Below, piece after piece: positions 50,529 through 62,156 of a stretch of DNA of 64,000 nt. Made by a program: the position numbers and the translations under genes. Position 1 is the stretch's first letter, and each line of letters opens with the position of its first letter. Below the pieces are notes generated by a model, which had not been told where the DNA came from, searched no databases, and worked only from the letters and a program-made list of their open reading frames with translations. This DNA comes from Clonostachys chloroleuca. Its lineage: Eukaryota > Ascomycota > Sordariomycetes > Hypocreales > Bionectriaceae. The stretch spans positions 27,528,001-27,592,000 of the forward strand of contig JBANAY010000003.1 of assembly GCA_037952775.1 (NCBI GenBank). The letters are read 5' to 3'.

Positions 50529-52188
50529 TCATACGATCGGCACATAGTACCCCATCTTATTCTCCGGATCCCACTCGGCCTTGAGCTCCCTTAGTTTCTT
50601 CAGCCTCCACTCCTCCCAACCGTACACCTCGCGCAGGTCTTCATCTCCGTGGGCATAGTTGACGTAGGCACGCAGGCGCCCCGGATCGTCGCTGGCCTCG
50701 AGCAGGATCTGGCGCAGGGTCCTCCCGTACCTGTCGGCGAGGGGGTCGATCCTCGGATCCGGCTTGTACTGGACGTACGACGTGACCAGGATATCGTCGC
50801 TGCGGTGGGGGAACGCCGTGCTCCGCTCGTCGACGGCCTGGACGGCCTGCGTCGGGTAGCCCTCGAGCAGGAAGAAGGAGCCCGCAATCTCGGGTATCTC
50901 CCGGAAGCTCTTGTCGATGAAGTCGTACACCTTGCGGACCGCCGGCACGTCAAATGTCTTGAGTCCGATCGGATACCGGAGAGAGGTCTGGCCGTAGGCG
51001 CACGCGGGTCCGTCTGCGTCCATGAAGGTGAGGGCGGCCAGCTCATGGGTCGTTGCCACGCCCGCCTGGATCGACATGGCTTCGATTGCGTGCAGAGGCT
51101 TGGCGTACTCCCTTGCTTCAGCCTCGGGGCCGTCGTAAATGATGGCATACCAGATAATGGGCTGCACGGGATCAGTCGTGGGCGTATGATCATTGGAGAT
51201 GCCGCGGCGACGTTCAGGCACTTACATGGTCGGGGTTGATTTCAGCGACTCTGATGATATAGCTCCAATGGATCGCATGCGCCGGCTGCGTCTTCTGCAT
51301 TTCATTGTGGAGAGCGAAGAGAGCCTCGAGCTTATCGCCGGAAAACACGAATATCTCATAAGACCATTTTGGAGCCCGAGGGTTGGCGTCGTGGATGCGG
51401 TACGTCCACTCGGCCACAAGGCCAAAGTTGTGGCCGGCACCCCTAATGGCCCAGAAGAGATCCGGGTGCGAGTCTTCGGACACAGTCACGATATCACCAC
51501 TTGGAACAATGACCCGCGCGGAGACGACCTGGTCGGCAGCAAGGCCGTATTCGCCCTGCAGCCACCCGTGGCCGCCGCCGAGAACGGGCGCCGAGATTCC
51601 CACACATTCGCAGATACCAGTGACTGACAGGAGTTAGTTCGAGGGTCTTGGCCTCGCCGGTTCGACACATGCCACCGCAGGGATGGCTGGGTACTGACCT
51701 GTGCGCTTCCCTGCCTTGTCCAGTGCGTCGACAACTTCCTTCACACTGGCACCGCCCCCAATCTTGGCCGTCTTGCCATCCTCGGCGATGTCGACGTGGT
51801 TCAGTTTGCGCAAGTCGACCTGGATCGCATCATGCGCCTTAGCTAGCGCTTCGGTCGCGCCGTGACCTCCGGCTCTTCCGAAGAATGCGATGTTCTTCTC
51901 ATTTGCATAGCGAACCTGGTGGGTGGCGCCGGCAGTTGGTTAGCAGACAGGACAGGGCAGATGGAGCAGACAATGCCGTGCGATGCCAGGGGGCTGAGCC
52001 CATGTTGGTTTGCTCACAGTCTGCTGGATGTCACTCTCAGTCGTCACCTGCACCACCGCAGCAACAGTAGGCGCATGGTATTCTCTCCATCGGCCGACAA
52101 GACCAGCGAATTCCTCATCGCCGGCAAGGACAACGCCGGCACCGGGCGAAAGTCGCGGCTTGAGATCTGCCGCGATTTGGAGACTCAT
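50529..52188 (-). CDS. FAD-linked oxidase with BBE-like domain (bicovalent flavin type), four exons
   Basis: Exons 52188-52018, 51915-51699, 51623-51226 and 51161-50529 join across introns of 102, 75 and 64 bases, giving 472 residues from the ATG at 52188. FGRAGGHGATEALAKAHDAI contains the GGH histidine that carries the flavin. GICECVGISAPVLGGGHGWL contains the cysteine used for the second, cysteinyl flavin bond. RGAGHNFGLVAEWTYRIHDA is the next family block, and the C-terminus YVNYAHGDEDLREVYGWEEW is the BBE motif. There is no signal peptide, so it is probably intracellular. The family oxidises alcohols, aldehydes or amine carbons with O2, often in secondary metabolism. It stands alone, about 9 kb from the 30-41 kb cluster. 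Confidence 0.9.
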
Positions 52189-52547
52189 GGCTGGGCCCCT
52201 AAAAAGTGATGCTATGAACCTGAGGTTGTCAAGACGGCAAGGCAAGGAGATCTTGGGGAGTCCGTTCTAGCCTTTGCTGACGGCCATATGCTGACACAAG
52301 GCGGTGTCAAAATCTCCGGCCGCCCAATCTGACTAATGATATAACACGTAACTTTAATTGATTGGCTGTGAACACTGCCGAACGGTCAGAGAAGATGATG
52401 TACCGAACGTGGTGCTTATCGTTCCTGTAGCTTATATTGAAACGTGTGTAAGGAGCACCATTTTCTGTGGGGTTTCAATCTTTCTAACTTTAAACCAGGT
52501 ATTCTAGATCAATCAAAATCATGACACTAGACGCAAAATAAACAGAA
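52189..52547. other. Intergenic, oxidase promoter side
   Basis: No gene recognised; probable promoter of the minus-strand oxidase and 3' region of the 2EXR gene. Confidence 0.4.
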
Positions 52548-52940
52548 TTAAACAGCACGCACTTCAAGCTTGAAACTCCGCTGCTTGGAATTCTGGAATC
52601 GTCGCTCTGATTCTGTGATCCGTCGCTTTGGTTCTACGATCCCAGGAAATTGATAGAAAGCGTCGGCCGAGACGGTAAGCCTACGATTATCTAGATCTGG
52701 AAGGAAGATATGGTGAGGCATGTCACTACGGGCGCAAAGTCCGCGATTTGCCAGTCGGTGAACTCCCACGCTGAATACATATCTCCGAGCCGATCGATTC
52801 ACAGCCGCAATTGCCAAAGCTCTGCCTAAATTCAGGGGCTTTGCTGGATGATCACGAATTCGTATGTCGCGTAAGACGAACTCCCAGATCATTTCTTGAA
52901 GTTCTCGTGGTAAGTTAGAAAATCTCGAGGAATTGCGCAT
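52548..52940 (-). CDS. 2EXR-domain protein
   Basis: ATG at 52940 gives 130 residues. RFSNLPRELQEMIWEFVLRD is the diagnostic 2EXR motif (F--LP-ELR--IW--AL). RALAIAAVNRSARRYVFSVG follows as in family members (hydrophobic core, V-R-AR). The C-terminal third is Arg-rich. 2EXR proteins are abundant in Pezizomycotina and most are uncharacterised; the fold is F-box-like. Usual family members are 200-400 residues, so this copy is short and may be C-terminally truncated. No introns are needed. Confidence 0.65.
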   Translation of the reverse strand: MRNSSRFSNLPRELQEMIWEFVLRDIRIRDHPAKPLNLGRALAIAAVNRSARRYVFSVGVHRLANRGLCARSDMPHHIFLPDLDNRRLTVSADAFYQFPGIVEPKRRITESERRFQNSKQRSFKLEVRAV

Positions 52941-55482
52941 CTTGTTAAACAAAGTCGCGTGGCGTGTAAATTTTGAATTTAGTCAAGTTGAAGAGTTTAT
53001 TCAAGGAGGAAGGTGAAATAGTTTTCAAAGACCGTAAAGTAGGCAGCTACATCTTCGCTTATTATAATGATGCGATCATAAAGATTGCCTGTATTTAACA
53101 ACGGATAGGGTTTGAGAAGTAATAAATAATAAAGTAAGAAACCTTGACTAAGAAAATAACTTGTTCTGTTGCACTTGTACCAATGCAAGATTTTGTTGCA
53201 AAGACAAACTACTTAGAACATGGTTCACAGGCATGTACTATACTTGTATATAGTGTTTCTTGCTATTACCTTTGTTAGCTAACTAAAAGGAGACAATAGT
53301 GAATGTCGTACCCTTGTATAGAAATAGAGGGAAACAATACGCTACTAGCGCTGTACAACAGATAGATTTTTTTATCTTTTCCTAGTTCCTAGGTAATACT
53401 GCTAGGGCAAGCAATAGACCGAGTTGTTCTGATGGCCCCGTCATTTTAAGGTCCAGGACAGGGAAAGAATGGATACGTGCTTTCTGTGCAACAGTCCGGA
53501 CAAAGGACGAGTCATGAGCGTTGCCGCTAGTGTCTCGTGCGCGTAGTATTACAGGTCCGCTAAGTGCACGAAAGACATCCTGGGGGAGCAAACAAGCTGT
53601 TGACTGTGCGGTTTATCAACCAGAACATACCAAACACAGCTAGGATTCCACCTCCCGTTAGCCTATGAGATGGAATTTGACCTGCAACAGCCAGTATGAA
53701 AGGCTAATTAGAATTGGCCTTGCTAGTGGCCCGTACGAGCCACCAATGTTCTAGACTGCCGGCACCGCCCACCTTATCTCAATTACCTCTGACGGGTGCG
53801 ACGGACGCGGGTGATAACGGCAAGGTTTAGTGGCAACGAATGTTTGAGCACACACAACAAATGACAGACTGTACGAACCTGACTTTAAGACACGGGTTTA
53901 TCTTTCTATTTCATGGTCATTGAAGAGATGCAGATCTGTGTTACATTGTGTCAGAACAGGATTGACACTTTCCTCCATAAAAAAGCTTACAAAAAAAAGC
54001 AGTGAACATAAAAAATTGAATTGTTATCTTCTTTGAACTAAAAATCTTTCATCCGGCCAAAGCTCCCCATACATTTAGCGTGTGCAAGGACAGCATGGCC
54101 TGCTCCATCGTCGAGCGTCATGTTCTCAAGGCTGTCCTTCCATCTGACCTTCTCCATAGCTATGCGTAAGTGACATATACTGAGAGAGTTTGTTATATAC
54201 TAAGGAACTTGATCCACAGTCTGTCAAAATTGAGGGGGCTACTGCCAAAGATGGGAGAGGTCCTTGCAGCTAGGATGATCTTCTGAAAGACCAGCCCGAG
54301 AAAGGGGACGATGCTTGTCGCTCCTACCTTTGGCAAGAAGACGTGAAACTCTTGAAGCAGTATGGGGCCAAACCCTATCGCTTCTCAATCTCCCGATCTC
54401 GTGTCAAGTCACTTAGTACTTCAGCCGGTATACCATTTAAGTCTCATTCCACTAATCAATCAATGACTGCAGGGGACAAGGATGACCCAATCAACGAAAA
54501 AGGGATAGAATATTATAACGGAAGAGAAAGAAAATAAAGTTCAACAACAATGAAGCTGCCAGAGCCCGACAACTCAACCCAATGAATAAGAGTATTATAA
54601 CAATCTTGCAAGTACGCCTGAAACGAGGAACAGGGCCCCTGTAGGGATATTCGTCAACCACAGAGGGTCCCAGCCACACATTGAGGAATCCGTGGCATCG
54701 TGGCAAACATCAATGAGTAAAGCTGAGCCGAAGTTGAGCCGATATCATCTTATGTAATAACCTCCATGATTCAAACGGCGGGGCTAAATTGAGACCTCTG
54801 CGTCTTAGTATGGGCTAAGTTTACTACCCTAGAGCCACATAGTACGGTAACCACGTTGAATAGATTGAGGGAAGAATAACTGAAGAGCTAATCTAAGTAA
54901 TAGACATATATAGGTATATATCATTCTTATTGCAAGCACCAACTTGAAATGTGTATGTGATATTCCATACTGTCTTTGCAATGTGGAGTCAATCACCACC
55001 AACTTTAGATCTACTCTTTCTCAATGTACTCTTATCTATCATTGTATCAGAGCTTCCCACAACATTTAGGAGAACACATATGAGCAAATTTTCTAGTGCC
55101 ATTACTATCAATCAAACAATAATTCAAAATTACATTAGAGTTTTTCTGTTGTCTACAAAGAAGGCGGGATAAAACCCCCTGTTGGGCAGTACAGCGCTCC
55201 TGGAAACTGCTGGAATTAATCGGCGTCAATTGCTCCATGTGTATGTATGCTACTAATGTGTGGAGCGTTGATTGGTCTCTGTAGTTACGTAAGAATTGTT
55301 TGGAAAATGATGAATCACAACAACACGCCCGGAAAGAGCAAAGCCTTCGGATCCGGAAAACATCCTGCGTCGGCCTGGCCCCTTGGATAGTTGTGGTGAC
55401 GTCCAATGGGGATATTATTCCCTCATGCTTCCATCATGACTTGGGGTTTTAGCGACCTGATTTGACCCAGTTCCAGAGCGCG
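52941..55482. other. AT-rich intergenic 2.5 kb, nothing recognised
   Basis: Mixed AT-rich sequence with no convincing gene, repeat or RNA. The last 100 bases lead into the Zn2Cys6 gene. A GC-rich island at 53760-53810 stands out but encodes nothing I recognise. Confidence 0.45.
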
Positions 55483-57630
55483 ATGCCAGTCGTGATAGCG
55501 CCAGCGCCAAGCAAGGCTCCAGCTGGCGCCAAGGAGCAGGGGCAGAACGCGTCTCTTGCACTGGCACCTCTCGCATATGCCTGCCAGTCCTGTGTGCGAA
55601 GGAAGGTCAAGTGCGACAGGGCCTCACCTATCTGCTCGAGCTGCACCAAGGCGAAGCTGGACTGTGTCTACCGCGCGCCTCCGCCGCCGAGACCGCGGAA
55701 AAGGAAGCCTGTTCCTTCAGAAGATGTGATTGCGCTGGATGACGCGCATGATGGCCCTCGTCCGAGTCCCCGAGAGAGAATCCTCCACGGAGACGCTACT
55801 GAAGCCACAGATATCACCGAGTTGCCACACAGTAGCACCGTCCCAATAGCGGCAACTGAACCATACCAGCCTCCATCACCCCGGAATTCTGGCCATCCCA
55901 CCGATACAATCAGTACTGGTTCTTCTGTTGAAGCCTCACGAACTGAAACTTCACGCGAGGGAAAGCTGCTTTCAGGAAATGGCAAATCTCGATATGTCAA
56001 AAGTCGCCTTTGGCTCGATGCTGGCGACATGGATATGCGTGAGCTCGCCAGGCACGGTGACCACAATGCAGAGGCTCTCACTAGCCAGAGCCACTCAACG
56101 GGTGCCACGACTGTCCTGTCGGACCCGTTATCTGACATGCTCCTCGGCGTCTCACAAAGCCTTGGCCCCTATCACCCCAGCCATCTGGACGCCATGAAGT
56201 TATGGGCAGCGCATGTTAGCAATGTTGATCCTCTGTGCAAGCTTTTGCACATCCCATCGACGGCAAAAATGGTTGAATCAATTTCCCAGCAGACCTCCAT
56301 TGCCTCCAAGGCCCAGGAGTGCCTGCTCTTTTCAATCTACCACTCTGCTGTGTTCTCCATGGTAGAAGAGGAGTGTCTGGCTCAGTTCAACAGATCGAGA
56401 TCCGACATGCTGGCCGTGTACCAAGCAGCAGTACGGCAAGCACTTGTCAACGCGTCGTGGCTCCAAACGACTGAAATGCTTGTTCTGCAAGCTTATGTCC
56501 TGTTTCTCATCATCATGCGTACAGAGATGGACTCCCACACGTATTGGATTCTTACTGGAGTGGCAGTCCGCATTGCGCAACGCATGGGGATCCATCGTGA
56601 TAGTGAGGGTGATGGACTGTGTCCTTTCGACGTGGAAATGCGACGCAGGCTCTTCTGGCAGCTTCTTCCCCTCGATGCCCAAGTGGGCCAGATTTCAGGG
56701 AGCGGTATATCAATACTCCCTGGTAGTTGGGATACCAAGCCGCCGCTTAACATAAACGACGATCAGATTTACCCGGGGATGGAGGAGCCACCTCAGGTCC
56801 AAAAGGGTGCTACTGAGATGATACTTTACCTTGTTAAGGCAGAGCTCTCGAACCTCTTCGCGCGGACAGGGGTCACAGTGAGGAACTATGGCCCTTCGCT
56901 TGAAATCAAAAGTGGGAAGGAGATCGAAGACCTCATGGACGAGGTCGAAACGACCATCGAGATGAATTACCTACGATACTGTGATATTACCAATCCACTC
57001 CAGTTTTTCACTCTTGGCATAGCGAGATCTGCTGCCAGCATCGTGCGACTTCGCAACCGAATGTCTCCGCGCGCAAATGAAGACATCGACAACACAAAAC
57101 TAAGGGAGCTTTGTGTGTTAGCTCATAAGATCCTTGACACCGACAGCGCTATATATGGGAACCCATCAACTAGAAAATTTCACTGGCAAATAAAAGGGTT
57201 CTTTTTGTGGGATGCATTGAAGTGTATTCTAACAAGCCTGGCTAGACCTGGCTTCTATCCTCCTGCGGAGCATGATGCTACATGGGAGAAGATGGCAAAC
57301 TTCTATAAGGATCACAAGGAGGTCGCTGAAGCCAAGGGAGCTATCCAAAAATTAATAGTCAAGGCCACGCTTGGCACATGGAGGGTGAATCCTCCTACTC
57401 TTTCATCTCCTGAGCCGGACTTCATTGTGATGCTTAGTTCTCAGGCACCCAGTCGCCAAGCTGCTCAGTTACAGGGATTGAGCAACGAGCAGGGACCGGT
57501 CGATGGGGGAGTTACTGGCTTTTCATCGACGGACGCGATTGATGGCCACTTTGATATCGGCGACATTGGCTTTGGCGATGACTTGAATCTAAGTGTAGCG
57601 GACTGGATGTTTTGGTACCAGTCCGCTTAG
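55483..57630 (+). CDS. Zn2Cys6 transcription factor with fungal_trans domain
   Basis: ATG at 55483 (GCGCGATGCC) gives 715 residues without introns. The frame is open 21 bases further upstream but without ATG. ACQSCVRRKVKCDRASPICS and SCTKAKLDC form a standard C-x2-C-x6-C-x6-C-x2-C-x6-C cluster (C34-C61), with a basic PRPRKRKP stretch after it. A disordered Ser/Thr/Pro linker follows. The fungal_trans (PF04082-type) middle homology region is visible as WILTGVAVRIAQRMGIHRDS and MRRRLFWQLLPLDAQVGQIS. The acidic C-terminus (DIGDIGFGDDLNLSVADWMF) is a likely activation domain. The target genes are unknown; it lies between two degenerate loci and has no adjacent enzyme on the same strand. Confidence 0.93.
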   Translation: MPVVIAPAPSKAPAGAKEQGQNASLALAPLAYACQSCVRRKVKCDRASPICSSCTKAKLDCVYRAPPPPRPRKRKPVPSEDVIALDDAHDGPRPSPRERILHGDATEATDITELPHSSTVPIAATEPYQPPSPRNSGHPTDTISTGSSVEASRTETSREGKLLSGNGKSRYVKSRLWLDAGDMDMRELARHGDHNAEALTSQSHSTGATTVLSDPLSDMLLGVSQSLGPYHPSHLDAMKLWAAHVSNVDPLCKLLHIPSTAKMVESISQQTSIASKAQECLLFSIYHSAVFSMVEEECLAQFNRSRSDMLAVYQAAVRQALVNASWLQTTEMLVLQAYVLFLIIMRTEMDSHTYWILTGVAVRIAQRMGIHRDSEGDGLCPFDVEMRRRLFWQLLPLDAQVGQISGSGISILPGSWDTKPPLNINDDQIYPGMEEPPQVQKGATEMILYLVKAELSNLFARTGVTVRNYGPSLEIKSGKEIEDLMDEVETTIEMNYLRYCDITNPLQFFTLGIARSAASIVRLRNRMSPRANEDIDNTKLRELCVLAHKILDTDSAIYGNPSTRKFHWQIKGFFLWDALKCILTSLARPGFYPPAEHDATWEKMANFYKDHKEVAEAKGAIQKLIVKATLGTWRVNPPTLSSPEPDFIVMLSSQAPSRQAAQLQGLSNEQGPVDGGVTGFSSTDAIDGHFDIGDIGFGDDLNLSVADWMFWYQSA

Positions 57631-57670
57631 CTTCAAAGCCTCTAGCCCTTGATAACAATTCTCCAAACCC

Positions 57671-59219
57671 TCAAAAAGATATCTCACTGATAATATCTAT
57701 GACTTTCTTCACATATCTCGCGCCAACCTCGACGCCGTCTTCATCCTGAAACTCCTTTGGATCACCAAAATCGGTATTGCCTTTATCCAGACAGGTTAGA
57801 TATGTCTCCACCACCTTGCTGTATTTGTCGGCCATTATAACTCGTAACTTCCCCCGGCTCAAAGAGATCAGTTGCTTTGAATAAAACTAGGAGTCCATTT
57901 TTTCGATATATTTTGTTCAAGTCCGATGGTGCTTGAGGTTTGTTGTGTCCCATCGGGCCCACAAGTCATTAATGGCTCCCAGAGGCCTATCTCAAGAAGG
58001 CACACCCCAAGACTGTATATATCATGCTGCATTATGAAATCAACCGAATCGCTTCCCTGACGCGCTGAATGCTGGTATAGGATCTCTTTCCTGTCTGCTT
58101 TGGACGTGTTCGTTTTCGCTTCTGCATGACGGATAACCTGGAAACCGACGAGGCACACAGTAGCATTTCGTTCACCTTCCTCCTCCAGACTTACAATGGT
58201 CTCGGGAGAGAGGTTTTTGTGAACAAAGTCGTAGAGATGAACGAAATAGACTGCGGTAACGAGTTGACGCGCCATATCAAGCCGCATCGTCGGAGACTCG
58301 GGCGGTTGGCCGGAAAGGAGAAGTTCGCGTAGGCTACGTACTTTGGTGTACCCGTCTGGAACCCGAAATATGAATGATAGGCTAGATTGTTTCGGCTGTC
58401 GAACAATCCCCTTGCACTTGAGGGTTCCAGAACTCAGCGGATTCGAGTCTCGTAGACGGGATGCAAGATCTCGCGCGTCCTTTGCCTTGACTATGTCGGT
58501 AGAGACTGTATCTATAATGTGATACTTGCTCTCCGCCGGGTCAACAGCAAGCTGAGCAGAGCATTACGGGATCACACGTTTTTCTAGACTCTCGAGAGTC
58601 TTTTCCGCGATGAATACGGGTCGGTGCCCTTCTTCGAAAGCGCGGCGGAATTTCACAGCCTCGAGCGTAGGTTCTGTGGCGTGTCGTGAGTTACCAAGTG
58701 ATATGTTCTTATGCATGCCGTCGATGGTAGTCAATGGGGCAGCCTTGACCAACTGGAACCAAGTAGGCTCAAATCTCTTCTGCCATGACTCAAGTTCTGC
58801 CACCGATTGTTCGAGATCATCTCTGAGAGTCAGGAAGTACAGCTTCTTTGCAGTTTTGGAGCTCGCTTTATCGGGCTTTGAAATGACGACCACAGCGGCG
58901 TGTAGCTTGGAATGAAGAACAAAGAGGATCCTTGCTTGGATACCCTTCTGTTCTTCATCCATCTCACCCTCAACGATTTTCGTGACTTCCAGCTGGCTCG
59001 AGATACGGAGCCAGCATATCTCCATACGAAGAGATAGCTCATTGAGTATGACGTCGCTTTGGCTATAATCCTTGTATGCTTGGACTAAATATTTTCCCAG
59101 CCTATTTAATGAGACTTTCCGCACCAGTTTACAAATTGAGATTGGGATATTCAAACTTACTTGACACAGGCATCAAGTGTTCCAGCTAGACCGATAATCC
59201 CTAGAGCTAGCTTTGCCAT
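57671..59219 (-). pseudogene. HeLo-like/kinase-like protein gene, one nonsense and one frameshift
   Basis: Exon 1 (59219-59161) starts MAKLALGIIGLAGTLDACVK, the hydrophobic amphipathic start expected of HeLo-like cell-death domains. After a 59-base intron the frame runs from 59101 through a helical domain (SLRMEICWLRISSQLEV) and on into a kinase-like domain (DMARQLVTAVYFVHLYDFVH, HKNLSPETI in place of HRD, DIYSLGVCLLEIGLWE). A single TAA at 58564-58566 interrupts it, and about 57890 the frame shifts before the C-terminal block KYSKVVETYLTCLD...FQDEDG (to 57671). The TAA is one C>T from CAA. HeLo-like domains form membrane-disrupting assemblies in fungal incompatibility; here the HRD aspartate is replaced, so a pseudokinase is likely. 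The gene is currently broken. Confidence 0.75.
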
Positions 59220-59960
59220 TGTCTTCCGAGCGATTAGGCTAAACTCGCCCGGAAGGTTCCCGAAATCGTTGTGTCTTCTATTTGTTTACTGAAGCAAGCT
59301 CTATAGTGTATCGAAATAAGGTATTCGATGAGATTTGAGAGTCCGGAACTGCTAAGCGTTGAAAGGTGACATAAATACCGCGGATGTGGGATGCTGAACC
59401 CTGGCAGCTGTAAGCATAAGCCCACACTATGAAAATAAATGGATAAAAACAGCTAAAAGGCAGATTCAGCCCATTTGAGCACTGCAACCACCCGCCTTGA
59501 TTGCCCCGCCTCGATCCATGAAGGCTGTGTTTAGCCAAGGGTTGATTCCGCCCTCTGTCTGCCAAGCGGAGCTAAGACTAGACTATCTAGAAGCAGCAGT
59601 GTGATTGGTTTAGTTACTTTGTAATTTTAATAAACATATAGCCTCGATAGATGACAACTTGCTTGGTATTTCGTTGCATTACGGAGGTGCGGCCTGGCCA
59701 AGACATTCGATGTGTTACTCACCTCAAAGGTACACCAAACTTTTCAACATTTTTCAATTAGCATCTTTTGAAGGCTTCCGATAATCGAAATACTCTACGG
59801 ATTCTTGAGACGGCATTGGCGACCTTGTATGTTCACCATAGGGTTCGCTGGAGCAACATCATGAGATCTCTTGGCTATAAAGAACTAAGTATGTGGCTGG
59901 CTCTGCTTGTACGCGACCAGCACGAATTCTTGATGGTCATGTCATCTAGTAGATAATTGC
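59220..59960. other. Intergenic, promoter side of the HeLo/kinase pseudogene
   Basis: No gene recognised. Short open frames at 59234-59565 and 59768-59956 are not convincing. 59961 begins the 3' end of the next minus-strand gene. Confidence 0.4.
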
Positions 59961-62156
59961 TTAATACTCGTCTAATTCCTCTTCCGTCTCCCTCACCTTT
60001 TTCTGTATCTCCTCATTCAAATATCGTATTGAGTTTGCCAAGGGAACCATCTCCTTCTCAGTTTTGGAAACCGCCAAAATCCCCGCCGAGATCCTTTTAA
60101 CCGCCTCGATTTCCTCCAAAAACGGCGCCACGTCCGGCGCGCGTAGAATATGACCGATGACATAGGCCAAAGGCGCGTAAGCTCTGTACATACCAAATGT
60201 CCAAGAGAGCATGACGGAATGAGTGCACATATCCAATAGCCAAGAGCATATCTTCACAAGGTGGCAGGCCGCGATGAGAGCCACCGGAGAGTTTCGAACA
60301 TCCCCATCCGTCGATATGGGCGCGGGCGAGGTGGAATCCAGGGCCGTCATTTTCCGTAGCATGAAGATGACGCTGGTATACGCTGTAAGTGCTGCTTCAG
60401 CAATAGTGAAGGCCTCAAAGGGAGTTTTAGCCGAATTCATTTGCTCATAGGGCTTGATATTGAAGAACAAAAAATCAGCCTTCTATTCTTCAATCATATG
60501 AGGGTCAGTTATTTGGCAGATCCTTACCAGCTTCCACTCATCGAATATCTGGACGACTTCTATGCATAGAGCTTCCGTTTTTGGACCAAGAACCTCTGGC
60601 TCATCTTTGTATTCTTCTAGAATGGCAAAAAATTGCAATGTAATGAGAGCAACCCGAGAGCTGACAATGAAAAGCATCTGGTCAAGAGTCCTGGTATCAT
60701 GCAGGGGACCCGAGTTTAACCACGGGAGGTTGACTTTCCAGACGTTGCCCGTGAGTATGGGAGGTTTGTTGAAAAGGAGGCGAAAGAAAGCATCAATCTG
60801 AATGAGGCCCCAGAATCCCTTTCGGTTCTCTTCATTTATGTTTGGATGATGGCTGCCAATGGGCCCATCGCCGTCATCAAGGTTGTGAAGGTCCAGAGAT
60901 TGTGCATATTCGCATGCTTGTTTGTGCATTTTCCAGGCTAACTCGTAGTCGAAAGAATCTCCTGCCATTCGAGACTGCACTGTTTAGCTTGAAACGACTA
61001 TGGTGCTGAGGAATAAGAGGGAACCTACCATGGCTATCGCTGCTAACAGATCTGTGTAGGTGCCGGTAGCCTCTCGCTGCCATAAAGGAAGGGCACGAAG
61101 GCATCCTATATAAGCCAGTCTTGCGTAGCTCCCTAAATCCGTGGTTCTGTCAAGCGTGGAGGTGATGGCGCCTCCTTGCCAAAGAGTAGCGTAGTATATC
61201 ACTAGAATTCCGGCATCAAGATGGATCTGAGGGTGTTCGAGTAGATCGGGAACCATTTCTATTAACCTTCGGTCGATCAGAGAGAGAAAGAGGTCGGAAA
61301 ACATTTGATCAAAGAAGTCTGTTACCGCATTAGTAAAATCTTGTTAGAAGGAGCATCATAGACGATGGGAAAATATCAATGGAAGGATAGCTGACTCACT
61401 ACTGAGCCATAGCTTCGCCACTTCCGTGGGTATTCGGACCTCCTCTGTAATGACGGATCTTGCGAAACTTCTGAGCATGAGTTTCTCTACCCGCTCGATG
61501 GCACCATGCAGAACTGATGTGGCGTCAATGGGAGCCGGTGCTGGGAGCGATGGTAGCGAAAAGTCGCTGTGGGAGTGGCTAGACCGCATGGTGATGAAAT
61601 CTCGGAAGGGATGGCACTGATAGGAAGCAAGGGGATTCCATTACTCGGAGATAGCTCTGAATTGGAATCCAAAGTACGTTGAGCAATGGAAAAGGGAACA
61701 ATTGATGGCAGAGTGTCACAATGCTGCTCAACCTTTTGAAGACGTTCCAGGATGTTGGTTAAGGCTTGATTGCTGACGTTACTTCCACTGAAAGAATTAG
61801 ATTAGATGATCTATGCTGATCTATGAGATATAGAACAATGAAAGCTGGCAAACATACTCTTTCGCTGCTGGTTTCGTCACCTTTCTCTTTTGCCGAGCAG
61901 GATAGACGCACTCAGACTCTGATGCGAGGCATTTGTTGCAGCGTGGCATCTGGCGGTTACATCGTACCTGTATGGAGAAATCAACACACCGTACAATGAG
62001 AGAATCCAAAGAAGAACGGTCTCACCTTCTTCTCCTTACATCTCTTGCACTTAGAGCTTTGTCAGCATTGTTGGGCGAAGGGTGAGGTAGCAAGGTGTCT
62101 AATAGGTTGAGACAACTTACTGACAATGCATTTAGCTGTGCCGAAGACCCGGACAT
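59961..62156 (-). CDS. Zn2Cys6 transcription factor, seven exons, one frame break
   Basis: ATG at 62156. Exons: 62156-62121, 62049-62026, 61967-61858, 61787-61400, 61318-61029, 60974-60528 and 60482-59961. Splicing joins LSCKRCKEKKVRCNRQMPRC and NKCLASESEC into a complete Zn2Cys6 cluster split over three exons. A coiled-coil linker follows (NILERLQKVEQHC), then a regulator domain (FARSVITEEVRIPTEVAKLW, ACEYAQSLDLHNLDD, RKGFWGLIQIDAFFRLLFNK, then KPPILT) and a helical end (EEIQKKVRETEEELDEY). Within exon 4 the frame changes by one base between about 61645 and 61590 without an intron that fits. Either the gene is mutated there or the sequence has an indel error. It diverges from the ABC transporter at 63277 and is its natural candidate regulator. 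Confidence 0.7.
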
